From assembly GCA_028284225.1 (NCBI GenBank), contig JANQSD010000001.1, positions 400,609 through 464,608 on the forward strand: a stretch of DNA of 64,000 nucleotides. Reading direction: 5' to 3'. The notes beneath the pieces were generated by a model that searched no databases, was not told where the DNA came from, and saw only the letters and a program-made list of their open reading frames with translations. Positions 45,438 to 55,225 of the stretch are shown in pieces. Source of the stretch: Arenicellales bacterium. Lineage in GTDB: Bacteria; Pseudomonadota; Gammaproteobacteria; Arenicellales; JAHEKD01. A program made the translations under genes and the position numbers. Every line of letters starts with the position of its first letter. Position 1 is the first letter of the stretch.

Positions 45438-46720
45438 AATTACGAGTTTTTCAATCTGATAAGGGAGACTGCTTGTTGTTAACAAGTTCCGATAAAAAAA
45501 ATATGCTGATTGATGGAGGCATGAGCAGCTCATTTCGTGATCATGTGGCCGGTTACCTGGCTAAGTATGTTAAAAAATTAGACACCATTTGTGTAACACA
45601 TATCGATCAAGATCATATAAGCGGCGTGATTGAGTTGTTTGATAATGAAATTGACTGGCGGGTGTACAAGTATCAGCAATCAAATGGTAACTCTAAATTT
45701 AAAAAACCAAAGTCTCCTAAACCTCCAAAAGTTGATTCGGTCTGGCATAACTCTTTTGATGCACAGCTTGGTGAACTTGCTTCAGGTGTCGCCAATAGCG
45801 CTGCAAGACTATCTTCAATTTTGTCATTCAAAAACCAGAAATCTTTTTTGGATGCTTCTGAAAGATTTTCTGGATACGCGACTAGTAAAAGGGAGGCCTA
45901 TGAACTTGCTCAAAAATTGAGCCCAAAATTATTAAATATTCCGGTTAATGAGGAATTTAATGGTGAGCTGATGGTGTATGAAAATGGGAAAAATGATTTT
46001 ACATTCGGGAATACAAAAATTCGATTAATTGCACCGTTTAAGGAAGATATTAAAAAACTTAAAAGTGATTGGGAGAAATGGCTTGATACGGCAAAGGGTC
46101 AACAAGCAATTAAAAAGGTCGATAAAGAAATCGAAGATTCCGGTGCGAATTTGAGTCCAAACTCTGCTGATCAAATTCAAGATATTATGAACCTGGGTCT
46201 TTCTGAACTTGGTGATATTAGGAAGGTCACTGTGCCGAATTTAGCTTCTTTGATGTTTGTTGCTGAAGAAAACGGCAAGACTATGCTTTTTACTGGAGAT
46301 GGCCATGGAGATCATGTTGAAAGAGGGTTGATTGCTGATGGTACTTATAATCTCGATGATGGACTACATTTTAATGTGATCAAAGTGCCACACCACGGAT
46401 CAGAGCATAATAGCGATATTGATTTTTGGCGAAAGTTTACAGCCGATCATTATGTGATTTGTGGAAATGGTGGCCATGAAAATCCGGATTTACGTGTCCT
46501 GAAAAAAATCATTCAATCCAGAACGGAAAAGTCCGCACTCAAAAAATCACAGGGTAAGAGAAAATTTAAATTATGGTTCAACTCTTCGTCCAAGGTTACC
46601 AAACCCAAATACAAACGCCATATGAAAGCCGTAGAACGATTACTAAGAAATGAATCTAAAAAATATAGTGGCCGATTGTCATATAAGTTTCTCGAAAAGA
46701 GCTCGATGGCAATTAGCTAA
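45434..46720 (+). CDS. metallo-beta-lactamase-fold hydrolase (ComEC/Rec2-type)
   Basis: The 428-residue cytoplasmic protein has THIDQDHISG (H56, D58, D60, H61), FTGDGHGDH and VPHHGSEHN, the metal ligands of ComEC-like metallo-beta-lactamases. A helical insertion (about 85-230) separates them. Family members hydrolyse phosphodiesters or nucleic acids. It is translationally coupled to the subtilase (ATGA). Pairs of a protease and this type of hydrolase occur in predicted conflict or defence systems, so this cluster may be one. Confidence 0.85.
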   Translation: MKLRVFQSDKGDCLLLTSSDKKNMLIDGGMSSSFRDHVAGYLAKYVKKLDTICVTHIDQDHISGVIELFDNEIDWRVYKYQQSNGNSKFKKPKSPKPPKVDSVWHNSFDAQLGELASGVANSAARLSSILSFKNQKSFLDASERFSGYATSKREAYELAQKLSPKLLNIPVNEEFNGELMVYENGKNDFTFGNTKIRLIAPFKEDIKKLKSDWEKWLDTAKGQQAIKKVDKEIEDSGANLSPNSADQIQDIMNLGLSELGDIRKVTVPNLASLMFVAEENGKTMLFTGDGHGDHVERGLIADGTYNLDDGLHFNVIKVPHHGSEHNSDIDFWRKFTADHYVICGNGGHENPDLRVLKKIIQSRTEKSALKKSQGKRKFKLWFNSSSKVTKPKYKRHMKAVERLLRNESKKYSGRLSYKFLEKSSMAIS

Positions 46721-46789
46721 TTAGAGAAAACATAAAAATTTATGCTCAGAGTAACAAAATTCATGATTTTGAAATAGAGGAGGTTTGAG

Positions 46790-47488
46790 ATGAATGAATC
46801 CGGTGAGGTTCTGGTCAAAGTCGTAGTTCCAATTCTTGTTGTAATATTAACCGCCTATTTGGGCTATTTTAAATACATCCAGGAGAACAAATCCAAGCAG
46901 GAAGAAAGTACGAGGTTACTCATCGATTCGTTAAGAGGCGAAATTAAAGGGGTGAGAGAACAATTAAAACTAGTACGCTTGTCTGTAAATCATATTCGAG
47001 ATCGAGGGAAATTTCATATCAATGATCAAGACTTAACGGAGTTCAAACAATTACTAGATACTATTCCAACACCTGTAATGTCAGTAAAAATAGAAGAGAT
47101 TGGATTTTTAAAATGGAGTTTGGCTAGACATGTTTTACAACTTTATGCCGATTTTAATTCGCTTAAACTGCAACTCATCAGATTAACCTATTCTGCTGAA
47201 GAAAATCGTGAACTTGAATACAATCACTTTGCTTATGATGTAAAAAGATGGATTCAGGAGGCGACAGACTTAAATCGGATGCTGGAATGGTGGATCACAG
47301 AAAAGACGTATCCGCCCTGGAAACCAATGCGAGAACGTGGTGAAAAGTTTAGGCGACCAGATAAGCAAATGCCAACTGACTTTGATCAAGTAGATGTAAA
47401 CTATTTGAGTTATCTAGAAAATGAACACCCGAAATCATATGATGTAATTAAAACTTTATATGCGGATCTAATTTCTGTGAAGAACTGA
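46790..47488 (+). CDS. membrane-anchored coiled-coil protein of unknown function
   Basis: The 232-residue protein has one N-terminal membrane helix (VKVVVPILVVILTAYLGYF) followed by a cytoplasmic coiled coil (about 30-65) and a helical domain. GAGGAGG lies just before ATG. It is 69 bp downstream of the metallo-beta-lactamase gene in the same direction, so probably cotranscribed. It resembles small membrane-tethered partners seen beside effector genes, but I recognise no family. Confidence 0.6.
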   Translation: MNESGEVLVKVVVPILVVILTAYLGYFKYIQENKSKQEESTRLLIDSLRGEIKGVREQLKLVRLSVNHIRDRGKFHINDQDLTEFKQLLDTIPTPVMSVKIEEIGFLKWSLARHVLQLYADFNSLKLQLIRLTYSAEENRELEYNHFAYDVKRWIQEATDLNRMLEWWITEKTYPPWKPMRERGEKFRRPDKQMPTDFDQVDVNYLSYLENEHPKSYDVIKTLYADLISVKN

Positions 47489-47924
47489 GATTTTGATAAC
47501 TCGATGCTCAGTACAAGCATTTACTACTTATAATCAGTGATGCATTCTAATTATGGTGCTTTTGCCACATCCACCCAATGTCATTAATGCGTGAGTGAGT
47601 TGAGTCACTATTGGGGATCAACTTTTGTGGCAATCCATTCTAGATTGCTTCGCTCCTGTCCCTGCGAAGGCGGGGATCTGCTCATAATAACTCACTGTTG
47701 TGAATAAATTTGGGGTATTTCAAGAATTCTTGAATGGATTGAGTTTTTTGATAAATATTGCTCACATGGACATTTTTAATAAACTGTTACATTATAATTA
47801 CAGCATCAGCTGTGCATAAAACTTTGGGGTAGAACAACAAGTTATTCAATCTGATTTATAAAGCTTAACTGCTAAAAGCAGGCTTTAGATAAATTGTGTC
47901 GTCAACATTTCATTAGTGTTAAAT
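47489..47924. other. intergenic stretch with a small dispersed-repeat fragment
   Basis: There is no gene. Positions 47631-47678 contain CAATC...GATTG and CCCTGCGAAGGCGGGG, which fold into two small hairpins. They look like the widespread bacterial repeat built on GCGAAGGCGGG. Transcription of the M16 gene probably starts in 47760-47900, but no clear promoter was seen. Confidence 0.4.
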
Positions 47925-50795
47925 ATGGAAAGTTTAATAAAAAAATACATTAATTTTTGGTTCGTAATCGTAACTGTTCTTATCTCGGGATGTGCCACTG
48001 GACCAAATATTGAGACAATTCGAAATTGGAATATTCCTGAAAACTCAAATCTTGTTAATGGTGAGTTAGAGAACGGATTTAAATACTCTGTATATAGTTC
48101 TGATAAATTATCTAAAGATTTTATAGACTTACGACTAATTATTAATGTAGGTTCAAGTAGTGAAACAGAAACTGAATTTGGTTATGCACATTTAGTTGAA
48201 CACATGGTTTTTAGAAATACGGAGTCATATCCTGCTGGGAAAATAAACACCATATTTAACCAAATGGGAGCAAGCTTAGGGCATGACTACAACGCGTTTA
48301 CTTCATCAGACTACACATTTTATAAATTACGTATTCCGGCGAACGACAGTGAAAATTTAGAAAAAGCAATCGATGTTCTTGTAGAACTATCATCAAAAGC
48401 ACAGTTCCAGGAAAAAGATCTGCAAATAGAAAAAAGAATTGTCCTAGAAGAAAAGTTAATAAGATTAGGAGAGGAAAATTCAGTTGACAAAAAAGTAAAA
48501 CGAAAAATCACGCAAATAGTAGATAAAAATTATCATTTCCCAATTGGTCAAACAGATTCGATTTTAAGAGCATCAGTAGATAGCCTTCAGTCCTTTTATG
48601 ACAGATGGTATCAGCCTGAGAATATGCATCTTGTTATTGCCGGTAATCTGCAAACTGACCGGATAACGAAAACTATTTCGGCCAGATTTTCACAGAAACC
48701 AAAATCTGGCAACAATGCTCCTAAAATCAACCCTGTAAATCTGTCTAATCTTAAACAAAAAACGTTCTATATTTCGTCAGCCGGTGAAGACAGACATAAA
48801 GATTTTGTTAATGTGTTATACCTTAATTCCAGATATAACGTTAATAAATTCTCCGAACTGGAACCGCTTTTCGCAGAGAGCATTGCCCTGGATATCTTTT
48901 TGGCGAAACTTAATTTATTGGCGAAGAAGAAAAATCTCCCGCTGAGTTTTTCAGTTGATAGTCCTATTTACTTCACTGACCTTGACGTTACCCGATTACT
49001 TGGTTTTGTCAGAAATGGAAACTATTTGGATTTATTAGAAATTTATAACACTGTTACTAGCAATATCTTGCAAAATGGTATTTCAGAAGATGAATTCCTC
49101 GGATATAGGCAAGGCTTTTCGGAAAGGATTGGCAATCAATGGTATGAATTTCATACTTTGAAATCTGACCGGATTGCCGACATTATGACATCCAATGTGA
49201 TCGAAGGGGTCAAACCGGTTCTGTTTTCAGGTTCATACTACAATGTGGCGATTAAGCTGATACGGCAGATTTCATTAGAGCAAGTCGACAGTGCTTTTAG
49301 GCGTCTTAATAGTCAGCCGAAGGTTGTTTCGATTGAAGCAAATAACCAACGTTTGGACAGGCTTCCAGACATGGCTGAAAGCAAAATTATATTTGAAAAT
49401 TCGAATCCTGTTACAGACCAGTTGAACCTCAACGTAACAGATAATATTAAAAACCGTGATTCAATTTATGACCGAATAAACAGCATTAGCCCGAAACCCA
49501 AGAAAATAAAATCAGTTGATAAAGATGAAGTGCTGGGACTGAATAAGTTTGTTCTTGCTAATGGGTATCAGGTTTTTCATAGGCAAACCAAAATCGATGA
49601 AGGTCAGTTTTATATTCAACTTATATCACCAACGGGTACCTTACATTCCATTGATATAAAATCACTTGAAAATGCCTATATCACTGCACAACTAATCAAT
49701 GCTCATAGATTAGGTGTTTTTCTGGGCAGTGAATTTAGTCAAAAACTAAACGCAAGCGGTGAAGCGCCACTGTTACTTAGTTACCTTAATAATTATCAAC
49801 ATGGCCTGAATTTGAAAGCTAAAAGGTCATTTATTGAATTTTATTTTAGGCTGATAAAATATTTATGGTCTGAACCATTGAATATTTCACAAACCTGGTT
49901 TAACCAAATGCTATCGACTTTAAAACAGGAAATGGTTGATTACAGGTTAACAAAAGCTAATGACTATTACTCACAAATCTATAGCCATATGTATAGTAAT
50001 CAGCCTGGCGTTTGGCTTCCGGATGCTTCGGCATACGAATCGTTTCAGATTAGTGATCTGCAAAAATCTTTGGATAGCATTTTCCTGACTAATGATTTTT
50101 ACTTAATGATTGTCGGTGATATTTCAGACAACGAAGTAAAAGATCTTGCTGAAAAATATTTGTCAGATTTGCCGCAATACCAATATAAGTCCAGTGAACA
50201 GATTACAGTAAAAATGACTAGACCTGTCCAGTCTGCACGGATCAATGTCGCAGGTAGCAATGAATCTAAATCATTTTTGGAAATGACTTATATTAATCAC
50301 AGCCATTATTCTAAAGATCAGCGTCCTTCCGTATTAATTGCCAGAGGTATCTTATATAACAGATTGCAAGAAAAAATTAGAGAAGATAGGGGATTGATCT
50401 ACAGTTTAAATGTAAATAGTGACCGCATCCATTACCATGATTCCAGTGATATTACTAAAATTTCCTTCACTACCAGTCTGCCTAATAAACAAAAGGTTGA
50501 GGTCCTAGTTGACAAAGAACTAGAAAAATTGATGAATGGCGATTTTACTTTAGATGAATTAAATCAAGCTAAACTTATATTGAAGCAGAACATACTGGAG
50601 GGATTGAGCAGTAATGAGGGCTGGGCTCAAGCTTTTTCATCATCGATGCTGAGAGAAGGTCAATTAGCTAAATCCGAATATTATATTAATCCGGATATCT
50701 GGCTTGATCTGGTTACTCTTGAAGATGTTAAAAGCGCATTTAATTTATTGTTCAATGGATCTATAAAAATTGCTGCTGCGTATGATCCGAAGTAA
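47925..50795 (+). CDS. M16 family zinc peptidase, lipoprotein
   Basis: The chosen start is ATG 47925; GTG 47916 in frame is possible. The protein is 956 residues with a lipobox LISGC, so it is anchored in the outer or inner membrane. The first M16 domain has the inverted motif HLVEH (residues 89-93) with a downstream Glu (IEKRIVLEEKL). The second half (about 500-950) is an M16-like domain without the motif, as is usual in full-length M16 enzymes. It should degrade peptides in the periplasm. It has no close partner, but lies between the RNase T2 unit and the reb regulator. Confidence 0.87.
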   Translation: MESLIKKYINFWFVIVTVLISGCATGPNIETIRNWNIPENSNLVNGELENGFKYSVYSSDKLSKDFIDLRLIINVGSSSETETEFGYAHLVEHMVFRNTESYPAGKINTIFNQMGASLGHDYNAFTSSDYTFYKLRIPANDSENLEKAIDVLVELSSKAQFQEKDLQIEKRIVLEEKLIRLGEENSVDKKVKRKITQIVDKNYHFPIGQTDSILRASVDSLQSFYDRWYQPENMHLVIAGNLQTDRITKTISARFSQKPKSGNNAPKINPVNLSNLKQKTFYISSAGEDRHKDFVNVLYLNSRYNVNKFSELEPLFAESIALDIFLAKLNLLAKKKNLPLSFSVDSPIYFTDLDVTRLLGFVRNGNYLDLLEIYNTVTSNILQNGISEDEFLGYRQGFSERIGNQWYEFHTLKSDRIADIMTSNVIEGVKPVLFSGSYYNVAIKLIRQISLEQVDSAFRRLNSQPKVVSIEANNQRLDRLPDMAESKIIFENSNPVTDQLNLNVTDNIKNRDSIYDRINSISPKPKKIKSVDKDEVLGLNKFVLANGYQVFHRQTKIDEGQFYIQLISPTGTLHSIDIKSLENAYITAQLINAHRLGVFLGSEFSQKLNASGEAPLLLSYLNNYQHGLNLKAKRSFIEFYFRLIKYLWSEPLNISQTWFNQMLSTLKQEMVDYRLTKANDYYSQIYSHMYSNQPGVWLPDASAYESFQISDLQKSLDSIFLTNDFYLMIVGDISDNEVKDLAEKYLSDLPQYQYKSSEQITVKMTRPVQSARINVAGSNESKSFLEMTYINHSHYSKDQRPSVLIARGILYNRLQEKIREDRGLIYSLNVNSDRIHYHDSSDITKISFTTSLPNKQKVEVLVDKELEKLMNGDFTLDELNQAKLILKQNILEGLSSNEGWAQAFSSSMLREGQLAKSEYYINPDIWLDLVTLEDVKSAFNLLFNGSIKIAAAYDPK

Positions 50796-50877
50796 TTTTT
50801 AAATTGCCTTGGATACGAATGCCATCGTCGATAGAGAATAAAATTATCTAAAGCGCTCATTTTCATCATGATTGGTT

Positions 50878-52533
50878 CTATTTCTCAAAATCACCGGTTT
50901 TGTTGCATGAGAGCCGCTTATATTCCCTGGGGTTCAACCCCACTAAGCGACGAAATGTGCGCTCAAAATGACTCAAATCCCTAAATCCGACATCCAAAGA
51001 GATTTCAGTAATGGCAGTTTTAGTCCCTGCTGACAATAATTGTTTGGCTTGCTCTATTCGAATAGAGCCCAACAGAGATTTAAATGTGGTGTCTAACTCG
51101 GTACGAAATAGAAAGCATAGATGTGATGGGCTGACACAGGCATGATTAGCAAGTATGGGTAAGGTAGTATGCTCTTGGAAGTTATTTTTGATATAGACCA
51201 GTGCCTTACGCAGGCATGGATGTAGTGGCTTCAGAAAAGAATTATCATCTGCAAGTAACCTTTGTGCCATTATCTGGTTGCTGAATTCAGAATCTTGCGA
51301 CGAAATCTGAACACTTCTAGTGGTTTCTTTTCTACCTGGAGTTCCTTGTTCCGACCTGCCGTTTACTAAACAATGGGGTGCAAATTGTTCTATATGTGAT
51401 GAACATATTTTGCTATCCTGGATCATGGTGCACAGATGTGCAACAACTTGCTGAAGTTCTATGTAATTACCTGGCCAATCGTAATTTGTCAGTGTAGTTA
51501 ACACCTTTGGTGACATGGTGTATTTTTTATGCCCTTTATTCGTTGAAAGTAGATAGTTAATCTGAGTAATAATGTCACTACTTCGATAACGTAACGGCGG
51601 CACCTGAATTCTGAGAAAATTTAGCTCGGCATAAAGACTATATGTAAACTTCCCTAACTTAACAAGTTCAGTTAGATCCTGAGTCGTACTGGCAATAATT
51701 CGTATGTTTGACAGATATGAACTGGACGTGGCTCCGAGTCGTTGTAGACAACGAGGCTCGATTAAAACAGACAACTGTTCCTGTATAGCCTGATCAAGCA
51801 AGTCAATTTGATTTAAAAATAATGTTCCCCCTTCAGCCTGTTTGATCCATTTTTCAGGATTAGCGCTGTCAGAATAAACACTTTGTAAGGCGCAATTAAT
51901 TTCGACAAAAGGTTGATTTTCGCGCTTACTTGAGAAATGTATCGCACAGGCAACCTGCACAAATTCGCAACCAATCTCTCCATTTATTACTACTGGCAAT
52001 ATAGAGTTTGATGCACTTTCTATCATTGATTCCAGATTGCATAGTTGTTTGCTGTTGCCAATTAGCATTATCTCTTTGTTGAATCGACGCAAGGTCAGGC
52101 GCCGAACGTGATCGCGAATGATTATAGTTTTTAAGCGATTTGCAAGTCGGTTAATAAATTTGCTGCAATCACCATTGAGTTTACTGCGTACAATTTGCAC
52201 GATCAGCCAGCCCAATTTTTTCCCGGCATATGACATTTGAGTGATCTTTAGCTCACTAGATACTTTTTTTGCTTTTGCAGTTATGCTTGGTTTTCTTTCG
52301 TTTAAGAAAGTCTCGGCATTGGAATTTGTTACAGGAGGTAGAAAATTAAAGTTTTTGGATATGTCACTAACCTCGAGCATGCCAATATTATTAATACTTA
52401 TACTGGCATAAGGTTCATTTAAATGAACCAAAGCTGAAACAAGCAATTCACCGATTTGGTGTTCCAGTGGCAAATTTGGTTGATATTGTTTTTCTGTCCA
52501 AGCTATAGATGTCTCACTTACTGAATTTGACAT
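50878..52533 (-). CDS. AraC-type regulator with degenerate NtrC-type AAA+ domain
   Basis: The 551-residue protein has an N-terminal sensor-like region (about 1-165), an AAA+ domain related to sigma-54 activators (about 170-400) and a C-terminal AraC double HTH (about 445-545; ILANHACVSPSHLCFLFR and ITEISLDVGFRDLSHFERTFRRL). Walker A is GEIGCEFVQ where GESGTGKE is expected. Walker B is GGTLFLNQID where LFLDEI is expected (D to N, E to Q). The GAFTGA loop is deleted. ATP hydrolysis and sigma-54 contact are therefore lost. It lies 246 bp downstream of the reb-linked genes and is their likely regulator. Confidence 0.82.
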   Translation of the reverse strand: MSNSVSETSIAWTEKQYQPNLPLEHQIGELLVSALVHLNEPYASISINNIGMLEVSDISKNFNFLPPVTNSNAETFLNERKPSITAKAKKVSSELKITQMSYAGKKLGWLIVQIVRSKLNGDCSKFINRLANRLKTIIIRDHVRRLTLRRFNKEIMLIGNSKQLCNLESMIESASNSILPVVINGEIGCEFVQVACAIHFSSKRENQPFVEINCALQSVYSDSANPEKWIKQAEGGTLFLNQIDLLDQAIQEQLSVLIEPRCLQRLGATSSSYLSNIRIIASTTQDLTELVKLGKFTYSLYAELNFLRIQVPPLRYRSSDIITQINYLLSTNKGHKKYTMSPKVLTTLTNYDWPGNYIELQQVVAHLCTMIQDSKICSSHIEQFAPHCLVNGRSEQGTPGRKETTRSVQISSQDSEFSNQIMAQRLLADDNSFLKPLHPCLRKALVYIKNNFQEHTTLPILANHACVSPSHLCFLFRTELDTTFKSLLGSIRIEQAKQLLSAGTKTAITEISLDVGFRDLSHFERTFRRLVGLNPREYKRLSCNKTGDFEK

Positions 52534-52779
52534 TTAAATCCTCCTGGTGCGTCAAATTAAGATATAGCGACACTCTTCCTCCCTTTTTAAGCTAGGTTAG
52601 CGCTAGCTTTTTGCCACCAGGATTTGTGAGGCCTTATTATTTTCGCTTTAGAATCTATTCACGTTTTAAATGATTAATTTGGGTATGGTAAATTTTGATC
52701 ATGCTGTTCTGGTTTCCTTTAGCAACCGTACGTATGCAAAATGGTTCTCAATTCGTAGAGGTTTGGTCATTGTCATTAA
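52534..52779. promoter_or_regulatory. gap between the regulator and the reb-linked genes
   Basis: These 246 bp hold no gene. Promoter elements for the AraC/AAA+ regulator should lie here. No strong inverted repeat was seen. Confidence 0.3.
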
Positions 52780-53226
52780 TTATGTGTTATCAGTAGCAGC
52801 AACTAGTTTTTCACTGACATCCATAGCAGTGACGCTCTGCGCATAACTTGAATCTGTGTCGTTTAAGATGTCATTCAGCGTAGCGGCAAGATTTTCCTCA
52901 GTAGCAATAATTGAACCATCCTGCTCAGTGTCAGAATCACTGAGTTGAGATATTTGTTGCGAGATGAGCACCACCGCATCGGCTACTTTTTCTTCAAAGT
53001 TTGCAATGTCTGCAGCAATCTGTTGGCTTGTGGATGAAACCAGTTTCATGGCTTTTTCAGTTTCAAGTTTATTTCTTTCGATTGTCTTTGCCACAATAAT
53101 TTCGGTGTTGCCGACCTCTAATTGTGCATACTCCTCGGCAACGGATTGATCAAGTAATTCTGTTGAAAGCTTTTTATTCATGGCAGACGAGGGATTCTTG
53201 GATTTGGGTTTTCTTTGTTGAGTCAT
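52780..53226 (-). CDS. small helical protein in the reb locus, unknown
   Basis: The 148-residue protein is acidic, almost all helix and rich in Ala/Gln/Ser, with a coiled-coil region (about 45-105). It has no signal or membrane segment. GGGAGA precedes the ATG. It lies 12 bp after the HExxH-protein gene, so they are cotranscribed. It could be a structural or chaperone partner of R-body assembly or of the HExxH protein; no family is recognised. Confidence 0.6.
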   Translation of the reverse strand: MTQQRKPKSKNPSSAMNKKLSTELLDQSVAEEYAQLEVGNTEIIVAKTIERNKLETEKAMKLVSSTSQQIAADIANFEEKVADAVVLISQQISQLSDSDTEQDGSIIATEENLAATLNDILNDTDSSYAQSVTAMDVSEKLVAATDNT

Positions 53227-53238
53227 AATATTCTCCCT

Positions 53239-54732
53239 TCATTTGGGTATAGGGTTTTCATTGATACTATTTTTTTGTTTATGATGTGCTTTAGGGCTAT
53301 AAGAATTTAATGTTATATAGCCATTGGCATCTAAATCAATACTTGCTGATGCAGCACTATAACGCCACATCAGTCCGTCCTGTGATGGCATAATATGCTC
53401 ACACCGGTAATTATTAATATAGTCTTGGGCAGCATCAAAGTATTCAGATGCTGTGGTAAATGCTTCATCAATTCTAATCACAATCGAATCAGAACTTTCG
53501 CGAATTACTTCGCTGGCCGCGAGTGACAGGCGAGTAAATCCCAGTTTGCCACCTGCAGTAATATAATTATGTAATAGTTGTTTAAGTTCTTGCGCACTCG
53601 GTTGAACTTCCACTTGTAGACAATTTTGATATGGATAAAGTGCATCAAAAATTTGTTGTAACAGAGATGTGGCTAATTGCTGACGTTGATTGTAGTTCAG
53701 GTTGGTTTTTTTTCTGAACTTTCCTAAAAATAGTGCGTAAAACATAAATAAATCAATAAACTCACTAGCTGATTGCGATTGCAATAGTGCAAACTCAACA
53801 GCCTCCTTTTTTTTAGGGAGAGTTAAATATGTTAACGAAGAGGATGTTTTTTCAAGGTCATAGAGATTGGCTAACTGCCGGATATTCATTGCTTGAAATA
53901 AGCCTTTATCGGCAATTCCTGTCTGTTGTAAAAAGTTTCGTCCGGAATTTAAATAAAGTTGTGGGTACAGTTTATTTTTCGTTAATATGCGGCCGATTTC
54001 ACTTTCCGGATTTAAAATATCTGATGTACTCGGATCAGCAACCATCAACCGGTTAATATCTTTTTCATCTAACTCAGCAATTCTGCCAGGTGTGGCCAGA
54101 AGCTCCAGAGGGCTTATTAATAATAAATCAGTGCCGTGCAGGCCAATCTGCAATGCGTTAAGTAAATTCAACTCACTATTAAATTGGAATGTGTGATTAG
54201 GAAGTTGTATGGCCCATCTCAACCATTGCAGTCCTCCCTTAATCTTATCAATAACAAGTTGATGTTTTTGGTTAATATCATGTTCGGATGAAATTTGAAT
54301 GCCATCGATCTCAATATAAGTTTGCGGGCAGGAGTATGAACTAATTCTGGGGGTAAGCTTAAAAGGAAGCTGCTCATGTCCTTCGATGAACTTTTGTGCG
54401 GCTAACTGAGCTTGCGTTTCGAGAGTATCTTCTAATTGATCGATTGATTGGCCATGATCAACTTTTTTTGTTTCGATATTTGCACTGTGATCTTGTGGTT
54501 GTTGCTGTTGTATGTGTGCTAATTCATGAATAAATATTTTATCACGCTCTAAAAGAGGTAGTGATAATACATCGGGGGTAATGTAGATCTGATTTCCCAG
54601 CGCAAAAGCGCAAGTGTTGAACTTTCTGGGAGATTCGTCAACATGACAGGTAGTTGTATGAAAATCTGCTGAGTAAAATTTCTGTGCTCGAGTTAATATA
54701 TCATTAGGCAGAGAATTGTTGACAATGTCCAT
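53239..54732 (-). CDS. DUF4157-like HExxH protein in the reb locus
   Basis: The 497-residue protein has FIHELAHIQQQ with H69-E-x-x-H73 in the N-terminal 80 residues. A short lead-in follows the DUF4157 pattern (leaderless, LPNDILTRAQKFY... then ITPDVLSLP). DUF4157 is common in toxins and in genes tied to extracellular contractile injection systems. The remaining 400 residues match nothing I know. It is located 83 bp downstream of the last Reb-like gene, in the same direction. It may be a protease or a toxin released with the R-body. Confidence 0.7.
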   Translation of the reverse strand: MDIVNNSLPNDILTRAQKFYSADFHTTTCHVDESPRKFNTCAFALGNQIYITPDVLSLPLLERDKIFIHELAHIQQQQPQDHSANIETKKVDHGQSIDQLEDTLETQAQLAAQKFIEGHEQLPFKLTPRISSYSCPQTYIEIDGIQISSEHDINQKHQLVIDKIKGGLQWLRWAIQLPNHTFQFNSELNLLNALQIGLHGTDLLLISPLELLATPGRIAELDEKDINRLMVADPSTSDILNPESEIGRILTKNKLYPQLYLNSGRNFLQQTGIADKGLFQAMNIRQLANLYDLEKTSSSLTYLTLPKKKEAVEFALLQSQSASEFIDLFMFYALFLGKFRKKTNLNYNQRQQLATSLLQQIFDALYPYQNCLQVEVQPSAQELKQLLHNYITAGGKLGFTRLSLAASEVIRESSDSIVIRIDEAFTTASEYFDAAQDYINNYRCEHIMPSQDGLMWRYSAASASIDLDANGYITLNSYSPKAHHKQKNSINENPIPK

Positions 54733-54815
54733 TTATATACTAAAGCCTACTCACAGGGTTGCTATGAATATAAATTAATAATAGCAAGTTAGTTAATGGA
54801 GCAATATGAATCATG

Positions 54816-55166
54816 TTAGCTTGATGGGAACTTGTTCATCAAATCCGTTACATTATCACCGATTGTCTTGAAATTTTCCGCAGCTTCAGTAACCAGAAGA
54901 TTAGCCTGGGTCAAAGCAGTTGTCGCATTTTTACTATCACCGCCTGCGAGCAATTGTGCCAGTGCTGCGCCGGCTGCAGTTGTGCTGATTAAGCTGGTAT
55001 TGCGTAAATAATCGGATGCATCCTGTATTGAGATAGCGGCAGATTGTGCTACAGACTGGTAAGCCTTGCCCGCGCCGCTAGCTTTGATGACTTCTGGCAT
55101 CATTACAGCTTGCTGTCCGACATTAATGGAGTCAACCAATTGTTGATTTACCTTATCTGTACTCAT
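54816..55166 (-). CDS. divergent Reb-like protein
   Basis: The 116-residue protein keeps the RebB shape: a VNQQLVDSINVGQQAV start, an Ala-rich central helix and AAISIQDASDYLRNTSLIS where RebB has AAHNATTAQQQT. AAGGAGA precedes ATG. It is the most diverged of seven tandem family members here and probably helps nucleation or capping of the ribbon; this is inference. Confidence 0.6.
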   Translation of the reverse strand: MSTDKVNQQLVDSINVGQQAVMMPEVIKASGAGKAYQSVAQSAAISIQDASDYLRNTSLISTTAAGAALAQLLAGGDSKNATTALTQANLLVTEAAENFKTIGDNVTDLMNKFPSS

Positions 55167-55225
55167 TTAGTTCTCCTTGTGTGTGTGCGTGAAATTTTAA
55201 GTTGTCCATTCTGTATAAGTGTTCG

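Noticed and set aside
50878-52533. Sigma-54-dependent activator
   Set aside because: The GAFTGA loop is missing, both Walker motifs are degenerate and the C-terminus is an AraC HTH, not a Fis-type HTH.
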